From NCBI GenBank assembly GCA_947464185.1, contig CANHVY010000033.1, positions 1 to 43,588 of the forward strand: 43,588 nucleotides of DNA, written 5' to 3'. The notes below the pieces were generated by a model. The model was not told where the DNA came from, ran no database searches, and saw nothing but the letters and a program-made list of their open reading frames with translations. This DNA is from Burkholderiales bacterium. Lineage in GTDB: Bacteria > Pseudomonadota > Gammaproteobacteria > Burkholderiales > Burkholderiaceae_C. A program made the translations under genes and the position numbers. Below are positions 37,879-43,588 of this stretch, piece after piece; within the stretch, counting starts at the first letter, position 1; every line of letters starts with the position of its first letter.

Positions 37879-38806
37879 GGCCGCCGCACTACCTACCCTG
37901 GCGCGTTCGTCGGGACGGCGCGCCCGTGCCGGGGCCCAGGCCGAGGCTGTGGCCGCGTGGGTGCTGGCCTGGCCGGCCGTGGCGCTCATGTGGCTGATGC
38001 TGCTGGGTCCAGCCGTTGTCGTGATCCTGCTGTCGCTCACCGACTGGACTTTTGGCGCTCCGGCGATGGCCTGGGTCGGCTGGGCCAACTACATTGAGTT
38101 GTGGGGCGACCGCGTCTTCTGGACCAGCCTGCGCAACACGTTGGTCTATGTCGGCTTCAGTGTGCCTTCCGCCGTTTTCCTGGGCCTTGGCGTGGCCCTG
38201 TTGATCGAGGCCGGTAACGCGCTCAAAGGCTTCTACCGCACGCTGTTTTTTCTTCCGGTGACGGCGACGCTGCTGGCCATGGCTTTGGTCTTCCAGTTTG
38301 CCTTCCATCCGACCGCGGGTCTGGTGAACCAGGCATTCGCTGCGGTCGGACTGCCCACCACGGACTGGTTGAAGAACCCCGACACCGCGCTGTACGCCCT
38401 GGGCGTGATCGGGATCTGGCAAGCAGTCGGCTTGAACATGGTGTTGTTCCTGGCCGGCCTGAAGGCGATCCCCCAAGACCTGTACGAGGCCGCCGCCGTT
38501 GACGGAGCGGACAGCGCCTGGGAGCGGTTTCGTCGAGTCACCTGGCCGATGCTAGGCCCCGCCATGGTGTTTGTGGTCACGATCACTGCCATCCGTTCGT
38601 TCCAGGTCTTCGACACCGTAGCCGTGCTGACGGACGGTGGCCCCAACAAGGCAACCTCAGTGCTGCTGTACCAGATGTACCAGGAAGGGTTCTCCTTCCT
38701 GCGCTCGGCCTACGCTGCGGCGTTGACATGCATCTTCCTGGCATTTGTGCTGCTGTTGACCTGGTTGCAGACGCAACTGCTCGACAAGCGCGCGCACTAC
38801 GCGTGA
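37871..38806 (+). CDS. UgpA-type ABC importer permease
   Basis: This is the first of two CUT1-type permeases, 311 residues with six hydrophobic segments. The cytoplasmic coupling loop is DLYEAAAVDGADSAWERFRRVTWPMLGPA, and the FQVFDTVAVLTDGGPNKATSVLLYQMYQEGF ending is standard for UgpA/LacF-like subunits. ATG 37871 overlaps the ATPase stop. It pairs with the following UgpE-type gene. The sugar-phosphate or phosphodiester specificity is suggested by the operon, not by this sequence. Confidence 0.87.
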   Translation: MSEAAALPTLARSSGRRARAGAQAEAVAAWVLAWPAVALMWLMLLGPAVVVILLSLTDWTFGAPAMAWVGWANYIELWGDRVFWTSLRNTLVYVGFSVPSAVFLGLGVALLIEAGNALKGFYRTLFFLPVTATLLAMALVFQFAFHPTAGLVNQAFAAVGLPTTDWLKNPDTALYALGVIGIWQAVGLNMVLFLAGLKAIPQDLYEAAAVDGADSAWERFRRVTWPMLGPAMVFVVTITAIRSFQVFDTVAVLTDGGPNKATSVLLYQMYQEGFSFLRSAYAAALTCIFLAFVLLLTWLQTQLLDKRAHYA

Positions 38807-38814
38807 GGTCGACG

Positions 38815-39648
38815 ATGCGACGGCCAAGGTCACCCTGGTTTCGCTTGTTCCGACACCTTGCCCTGGGTGCGGGAGCGTTGCTGATGGTGCTGCCCTTTGT
38901 GCTGATGATCTCCATCAGCCTCAAGCCCCCTGGCGAGATCTTCGCACCCGAGTTTCGCTTGCTGCCAGACCAGTGGCATGTGATCCAGAACTACCGTGAA
39001 GCATTTGCCAAGCAACCTCTGGGGCGCTATCTGGTCAACGGGCTGATCGTCACAACCTGCATCTTTGCCGCACAGGCCTTGGTGGCACTGCCCTGCGCCT
39101 ATGCACTGGCAAAGCTGCGCTGGCGCGGGCGTGAAACAACCTTTCTGTTTGTGCTGCTGGCATTGCTCGTGCCGCCGCAGGTACCCGCCATCCCGCTGTA
39201 CATCGGGCTGTGGAAACTGGGGCTGCTGGATAGCTATGCCGCGCTCATCCTGCCTTCGACGATCTCGGTTTTCGGCATCTTCCTGATGCGTCAATTCTTC
39301 CGCACAGTGCCAGATGATCTGATCAGCGCCGCCCGATTGGACGGATTGGGTGAGTTCGCGATCGTCTGGCGAATCATGCTGCCGACGGCACTGCCAGCGC
39401 TGGTCGCTTTCGGGCTGTTGTCGCTGGTGTGGAACTGGAACGAGTTCTTCTGGCCGCTGTTGGTGGTGCAGACGCAAACTCTCGCGACGCCGCCCCTGGG
39501 CGTTGTGTATTTTGCCAATGCAGAGGCCGGTACCAACTATGGTCCGCTGATGGCTGCAGCCACCGTGATCACCCTTCCCCTGGCGCTCGCCTTTCTGCTG
39601 GCGCAGCGCTGGTTCATCGACGGCGTGACGATGACTTCCGTCAAGTAA
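38815..39648 (+). CDS. UgpE-type ABC importer permease
   Basis: This is the second CUT1-type permease, 277 residues from ATG 38815, with GAGG just upstream. A GTG at 38803, overlapping the previous stop as GTGA, is an in-frame alternative. It has six hydrophobic segments and the coupling loop DDLISAARLDGLGEFAIVWRIMLPTALPAL, then WNWNEFFWPLLVVQ. It would form a heterodimer with the UgpA-type subunit. Confidence 0.87.
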   Translation: MRRPRSPWFRLFRHLALGAGALLMVLPFVLMISISLKPPGEIFAPEFRLLPDQWHVIQNYREAFAKQPLGRYLVNGLIVTTCIFAAQALVALPCAYALAKLRWRGRETTFLFVLLALLVPPQVPAIPLYIGLWKLGLLDSYAALILPSTISVFGIFLMRQFFRTVPDDLISAARLDGLGEFAIVWRIMLPTALPALVAFGLLSLVWNWNEFFWPLLVVQTQTLATPPLGVVYFANAEAGTNYGPLMAAATVITLPLALAFLLAQRWFIDGVTMTSVK

Positions 39649-39701
39649 CGCCTTCTTCGCTTCACTTGATGCCCGCCCCCTTACTGACCCAGGAGCCCAC
39701 C

Positions 39702-40994
39702 ATGACTTTGATTCCAATTCGCCCGACCCGCCGCCAGTTCGCGGCTGCTGCCAGCCTGCTGGCCATGCCTGCCATCGTACGCAGCCAGAGTGCTCCCATC
39801 GAACTCAGCGTGGCCTATTCGATTCCTGTCCTCTTCAAGGAACTGATGGAGTCGCTGGCCAAGGAGTTCATGGCCCGCAACCCGGCGATCCGCATCGTGC
39901 TGCGCGCACCGGAGAACGGCTATGAAGAGATCATGCAACGCAACCTTCGCGACGCCGTCACGAACACACTGCCCGACATCGCCTTTCACGGCCTGAACCG
40001 TCAGCGCACCCTGGCGGAACGCAGGATCCCCGTCGATCTCAAGCCGTTCATGGCCGCGGACGACAAGACCAGAGAACTCGGCTTTTCGCAGTCGCTACTG
40101 TCCCTTGGACAGGTCGGCGCCTCCCAAACCGGCATCGGCTTTGCCCTGTCCACGCCCATCCTTTACTTCAACGCAAACTTGGTGAAGGAGGCCGGTGGCA
40201 ACCCCGACAAACTGCCGACCAGCTGGGACGAAGTGATCAAGCTTGCTGCGGCCATGCACGACCCGGGAAAGACCCGCACCGGGATGTTCTTCGACTGGAC
40301 GATCACCGGCAACTGGTCATGGCAAGGGCTCGTCTTCAGTCACGGCGGCTCGATGTTGAATGCGGATGAAGGCAACGTGGCCTTTGGTGAAGTCCCCGGC
40401 CAGAGGTCAATGGCAGTTTTGCGCCGATTCGTTGACGATGGACGCATGCCCGATATCCGACCCGACACCGCGTTCCAGGACTTCTTCGCAGGCCGTCTGG
40501 GCATCTCGATGCAATCCACTGCGCAGCTCGGCCGCTACAACCGCGAGATTGGCGGTCGCTTTCCGCTCGTGTGCGCGCGCTATCCATTGTCATCGCCCAC
40601 TGCTCGGCTGCCGGCAGGCGGCAACGTGGCCATGATGTTCGCCAAGGATCCGGTACGCCAGAAGGCGGCTTGGGAGTTCATCAAGTTCGCCTGCGGGCCG
40701 GTGGGGGCCACCATGATGGTGCGCGCCACGGGCTACATGCCAGCCACCACCCTGCCGGCACAGAACAAGGACATGCTCGCGGATTTCTACGCGCAGAACC
40801 CGAACCATCTGGTGTCCATCCGTCAACAGGACGTGATCACCGGCTGGTTTGCTTTCCCCGGTCAGAACGCGCTGCGCATCACCGACGTGATCAACGACCA
40901 CTTACAAACGGTCGTGGCCAAGCGGGGAGCACCGGGCGAGGTCCTCACGAAGATGGTCGCTGATGTCCAGGGCCTGATTCCCCGCAAGGGCTGA
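39702..40994 (+). CDS. UgpB-type periplasmic binding protein (family 1 extracellular receptor)
   Basis: This is the receptor of the second importer, 430 residues. A twin-arginine type leader (TRRQFAAAASLLAMPAIVRSQ) ends almost exactly like that of the PhnD-like receptor (PAIVRAQ). The mature part shows the family 1 start (IELSVAYSIPV...KELMESLAKEF), GIGFALSTPILYFNANLVKEAGG and PTSWDEVIKLA. ATG 39702 follows AGGAG by 6 nt; the 53-nt gap to the permease is the largest in the operon. A phosphate ester ligand is inferred from the neighbouring phosphodiesterase; a plain sugar or polyol cannot be ruled out. Confidence 0.85.
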   Translation: MTLIPIRPTRRQFAAAASLLAMPAIVRSQSAPIELSVAYSIPVLFKELMESLAKEFMARNPAIRIVLRAPENGYEEIMQRNLRDAVTNTLPDIAFHGLNRQRTLAERRIPVDLKPFMAADDKTRELGFSQSLLSLGQVGASQTGIGFALSTPILYFNANLVKEAGGNPDKLPTSWDEVIKLAAAMHDPGKTRTGMFFDWTITGNWSWQGLVFSHGGSMLNADEGNVAFGEVPGQRSMAVLRRFVDDGRMPDIRPDTAFQDFFAGRLGISMQSTAQLGRYNREIGGRFPLVCARYPLSSPTARLPAGGNVAMMFAKDPVRQKAAWEFIKFACGPVGATMMVRATGYMPATTLPAQNKDMLADFYAQNPNHLVSIRQQDVITGWFAFPGQNALRITDVINDHLQTVVAKRGAPGEVLTKMVADVQGLIPRKG

Positions 40995-40998
40995 TGCC

Positions 40999-41787
40999 AT
41001 GCTCAAGTTCATCCACCTCACGGACACGCACCTCGTCACGCCTGGGCAGGCCCTGTATGGAACCGATCCCAAGTGGCGCCTGCAGCGCGCTCTCGCAGCG
41101 ATCAACGAACGCCACGGCGACTCCCGTTTCATGGTTGTTACGGGTGACCTTGCACATTGGGGGGAGCCCGCGGCCTACGCCGCGCTGTCCGAGTGTTTGG
41201 GGCAGCTTCGAATGCCGGTGCATCTGCTGATCGGCAACCACGATGAGCGCAACGCCTTCCGTACCGCCTTTGCTTCCACGCCGGTCGACTCGGGTGGGTT
41301 CGTGCAGTATGCGTTCGATGCCGACGGCATTCGGCACATCATGCTTGACAGCAACGAACCCGGGGTGTCCTGGGGTGTCTTTTGTGAGCGTCGTGCCACC
41401 TGGCTGGCGGACGAGCTCGCGCGCAGCGCGCCAAGCCCTGTGCACCTGTTCATCCACCATCCGCCATGCAGTGTCGGTATCCCGTCCATGGACCGAATTG
41501 CGTTGCTTGAACCCGGCGCTCTGCGTGAAGCCGTGGGGCCGCATCGTGAGCGTATCCGCCACTTGTTCTTCGGGCACTTGCATCGGCCTCTGGCAGGTAG
41601 CTGGATGGGCATTCCGCTCTCGACCCTGCGGGCCACCAATCACCAGGTGGCGCTGACGCTTGACGACTCGCCGCGCATCCTGGGCAGCCATGAGCCAGCG
41701 CAGTTCTGTGTCGTGCTCGCCAACCACGAGAGCACCATCGTCCACCTGCACGACTTCGAAGACGCTTCGCCGCGTTTTGAGATGTGA
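40999..41787 (+). CDS. Cytoplasmic metallophosphodiesterase (GpdQ/class III PDE type)
   Basis: This calcineurin-like enzyme of 262 residues has the complete dinuclear metal site: LTDTHL (Asp9, His11), VTGDLAHWGE, IGNHDERN, FIHHPP and FFGHLHRP. The GpdQ/CpdA group hydrolyses glycerophosphodiesters, cyclic nucleotides and other phosphodiesters. No signal peptide is present, so it would act on imported material. It starts 5 nt after the UgpB-type gene and overlaps the HAD gene by 4 bp, which ties it to the transport genes. Confidence 0.87.
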   Translation: MLKFIHLTDTHLVTPGQALYGTDPKWRLQRALAAINERHGDSRFMVVTGDLAHWGEPAAYAALSECLGQLRMPVHLLIGNHDERNAFRTAFASTPVDSGGFVQYAFDADGIRHIMLDSNEPGVSWGVFCERRATWLADELARSAPSPVHLFIHHPPCSVGIPSMDRIALLEPGALREAVGPHRERIRHLFFGHLHRPLAGSWMGIPLSTLRATNHQVALTLDDSPRILGSHEPAQFCVVLANHESTIVHLHDFEDASPRFEM

Positions 41788-42476
41788 ACCATAACGACGC
41801 TGCCCTTGCGCTGTTCTGGCGCTGCGATGCGGTTGTCTTCGACCTCGACGGCACTTTGGTTCAGACATTGGAAGGTCTGCATCAAGCCTTGAACGACGCT
41901 CTTGGCGCCCACGGCTTCGCACCGGTCTCGGCAAACCTCGTGCGTGCCTCCATGCACGGTGGGTTTCTTGGCAGTGTGTTGGCTGCTCTGGAAGGCTGCA
42001 CAGTGGTCGAACGACACCAGGTCTTGGTACTTGAGACCTATCGGGCGCGTTATCGCGAACTCATGCTGTCGCGGTCGCTTGTCTACGCGCAGGTGCGTGA
42101 GGTTCTCCAGGCCCAGCAGGCTCGTGGATGTCGGCTTGCCGTCTGCTCGAACCGCGATGAGTCATTGGCTATTGAGCTGCTGCAGGGCGTCGGCCTTCGC
42201 GGGGCGTTCGACGCCATCGTCGGGCTGCGCGAAGGCAGCGAGCCCAAACCCAAGCCGGATCTGCTCTTGCGCAGTCTGCGAGAGCTTGGTGTCGTTGCTT
42301 CACGATCCTTGATGGTGGGCGACAGTGCTGCTGATGTGGGCTGCGCTGCCGCTGTGGGTGTCCCCTGTCTGGTGTTCGAGGGCGGTTACGGCGCCGACAG
42401 CCTCGGTCCAAGCGTGACGATCGCCCGGTTCTCCAGTTATCAGGAGCTCTTGCTGGCCCGGCCTCAGTCAGCGTGA
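41784..42476 (+). CDS. HAD-superfamily phosphatase (Gph-like)
   Basis: This is a probable phosphomonoesterase of 230 residues. The four HAD motifs are FDLDGTLV (nucleophile Asp20, acid Asp22), CSNRD, the Lys of KPKPD and VGDSAADV. The helical cap is of the phosphoglycolate phosphatase kind. The signature is not that of phosphonoacetaldehyde hydrolase. The GTG start overlaps the phosphodiesterase stop (GTGA). As the last gene of the operon it could release phosphate from the monoester made by its neighbour. Confidence 0.85.
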   Translation: MNHNDAALALFWRCDAVVFDLDGTLVQTLEGLHQALNDALGAHGFAPVSANLVRASMHGGFLGSVLAALEGCTVVERHQVLVLETYRARYRELMLSRSLVYAQVREVLQAQQARGCRLAVCSNRDESLAIELLQGVGLRGAFDAIVGLREGSEPKPKPDLLLRSLRELGVVASRSLMVGDSAADVGCAAAVGVPCLVFEGGYGADSLGPSVTIARFSSYQELLLARPQSA

Positions 42477-42847
42477 TACTGGCCCATGCCGCCCGCCGTG
42501 TACCGTTGGGCGTAGGTGTTGCATGCGTAGGGGTGGAAGCAGCGAGTCGTCGTTCTTCGGCTCACCCCCGTAGGGCATGGACGAAAGGTCTGCGAATCAA
42601 CGCGTCCATGGCACCGCTGCCAAGCGTCAATGGGCCGTTATGGCAGATGGTTTTGGGCGAACCATCGTTCGCCTGAGCCATGTCCGCATGCTGCAAGTGC
42701 TGCGCGATGCTCACGGCAAGCCGGGTTCCTGAGATTCACTCTACCTGGGTGCTCCCTCTATTGCGCGACGACTCATTACGCGTTGCCCCACCTCAACGAC
42801 TTCTGTAAGTTGGTCGCTCTTCAACCCAGATGCCCCGCACACAAAAA
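42477..42847. other. Gene-poor right end of the island
   Basis: No convincing gene is seen in these 371 bp. A 67-codon frame (42473-42676) and a 30-codon stretch from ATG 42644 (MADGFGRTIVRLSHVRML...) have no recognised family. The segment ends in AACCC and an A-run directly before the second paaZ repeat. It looks like decayed or non-coding border sequence. Confidence 0.55.
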
Positions 42848-42996
42848 ACCTGCAAGCGCAAGACCGATAAGCCCCCCCGCAAGGGCCAGCCCCCACAAGG
42901 CGTGGTGGCCTGGGACGTGCAGGTCACCAACCAGGACGGTGAGCTGGTGGCCAGCTACGACATCCTGACGCTGGTGCTGAAGCGGCCGGGGGAGGG
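42848..42996. repeat. Direct repeat copy B, right border of the island
   Basis: This is the partner of 32720-32868. The five differences are P (CCG/CCA), V (GTG/GTC), D (GAT/GAC), D/G (GAT/GGT) and L (TTG/CTG) codons, four of them silent. Confidence 0.97.
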
Positions 42997-43012
42997 CAAG
43001 CTCGACGTCTGA
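42848..43012 (+). pseudogene. Orphan 3' fragment of paaZ
   Basis: This 55-codon tail ([12 protein letters not shown]... to RPGEGKLDV and a TGA) is the same as the last part of the intact PaaZ apart from one residue (NQDG here, NQDD there) and the final four. It has no start of its own belonging to the gene. It is probably the end of the paaZ gene that stood here before the island arrived. Confidence 0.93.
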
Positions 43013-43082
43013 CAGTGGGCGCGTGCGGCGGCTCGGATTGCGCGACGCCCAGTTCGGGTCCGTTGGTCCGAGCGTTACCGCA

Positions 43083-43588
43083 TCACGCGGCCGCCAGCGC
43101 CTCGCGCACGAAGTCCAGCCGGTCCTGCCCGAAGAACATCTGCTCGCCGACGAAGAAGGTCGGGGCGCCGAATGCACCGCGGGCCACCGAGGCCTCGGTG
43201 CGCGCGATCAGGTCGGCCTTGACTTCGGGGTCCGCCACCAGGGCCATGAAGGCCGCGGCATCGAAGCCGGCCTCGGCCAGCACCGCCGCGACTTCGCCGG
43301 GGTCGTTCAGGTTGCGCGGTGCCACCCACATCGCGTGGAACATGGCGTCCATATAGCGCTGGAAGTCATCGGGCTGGCGCATCAGCAGTCCGCAGGCGCC
43401 GCGCATCAGCGTCAAGGTGTTGACCGGAAAGTGCGGGTTCATCACCAAGGGCACGCCCCAGCGCCGGGCCCAGCGCGCCATGTCGTCGTTCATCCAGCGG
43501 CCCTTGGCGGGCACCGTGATGGGGCTGGCGTTGCCCGCGGCCTTGAACACGCCGCCCAACAGCATGGGGTGCCATGCCAGCGCAGCCC
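43083..43588 (-). CDS. 2-hydroxychromene-2-carboxylate isomerase family protein (partial)
   Basis: This is a DsbA-like/kappa-GST fold isomerase seen in aromatic degradation, with 167 codons visible; the start lies beyond the right edge. The visible part has WHPMLLGGVFKAAGN, PAKGRWMNDDMARWARRWGVP, NPHFPVNT and the C-terminal ARGAFGAPTFFVGEQMFFGQDRL, all standard for this family (full length about 200). It is convergent with the paaZ fragment, 70 bp apart. The natural substrate is not known; such genes often travel with aromatic catabolism clusters. Confidence 0.88.
   Translation of the reverse strand, partial: AALAWHPMLLGGVFKAAGNASPITVPAKGRWMNDDMARWARRWGVPLVMNPHFPVNTLTLMRGACGLLMRQPDDFQRYMDAMFHAMWVAPRNLNDPGEVAAVLAEAGFDAAAFMALVADPEVKADLIARTEASVARGAFGAPTFFVGEQMFFGQDRLDFVREALAAA

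Noticed and set aside
41784..42476. The HAD protein as phosphonoacetaldehyde hydrolase (PhnX)
   Set aside because: PhnX has a different first motif and cap lysine; this protein has the general FDLDGTLV phosphatase form.
42473..42676. A 67-codon plus-strand frame at the right end of the island
   Set aside because: It overlaps the HAD stop, has no ribosome site and matches no family I know.

Overview
The window is GC-rich DNA of a betaproteobacterium, most likely a member of the Burkholderiales close to the Comamonadaceae. The evidence is the gene order fmdB-DUF502-aspS-nudB-exo/endonuclease-clsB, the ubiJ-ubiB pair, the Bug-type (TctC) solute receptors, a fused paaZ and the high GC. The taxonomic placement is inference from gene content; no database was searched.

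Layout. (1) 1-5763, minus strand: an exopolysaccharide cluster. It holds an undecaprenyl-phosphate sugar phosphotransferase, an EpsL-like outer-membrane barrel, galE and the start of manC. A block of about 1 kb between galE and manC carries a HigBA-type toxin-antitoxin pair on the other strand and a broken VapB-type antitoxin, and it has replaced the tail of galE. (2) 6099-9892, plus strand: ubiJ, ubiB and a sodium:solute symporter. (3) 9991-15625, plus strand: a tight housekeeping run, fmdB, DUF502, aspS, nudB, an EEP phosphohydrolase and clsB. (4) 15650-19490: a DUF805 protein, a DNA-ligase-associated type exonuclease with no ligase beside it, a vapBC pair, an MFS transporter and a short repeat patch. 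(5) 19623-24174: a tripartite ABC exporter (ATPase, FtsX-type permease, HlyD-type adaptor). (6) 24331-28555: two Bug receptors, an intradiol ring-cleavage dioxygenase and an FAD monooxygenase, a small aromatic-compound cluster. (7) A YhgE/Pip membrane protein, then paaZ of phenylacetyl-CoA catabolism.

(8) 32869-42996 is the most interesting part. The last 149 bases of paaZ (32720-32868) recur at 42848-42996 as a direct repeat with 5 mismatches and no indels. The distance is exactly 10,128 bp. Between the copies lies a self-contained island: a LysR regulator divergent from a nine-gene operon. The operon encodes a PhnDEC-type importer, a complete UgpCAEB-type importer, a cytoplasmic metallophosphodiesterase and a HAD phosphatase. 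No integrase, transposase or C-P bond cleaving enzyme is visible. My reading is a horizontally acquired organophosphate-ester scavenging module: one or both importers bring in a phosphodiester or phosphonate ester, the phosphodiesterase opens it to a monoester, and the HAD enzyme releases phosphate. The import substrate is not known from sequence. Beyond the second repeat, a convergent 2-hydroxychromene-2-carboxylate isomerase family gene runs off the right edge; it was probably the original neighbour of paaZ.
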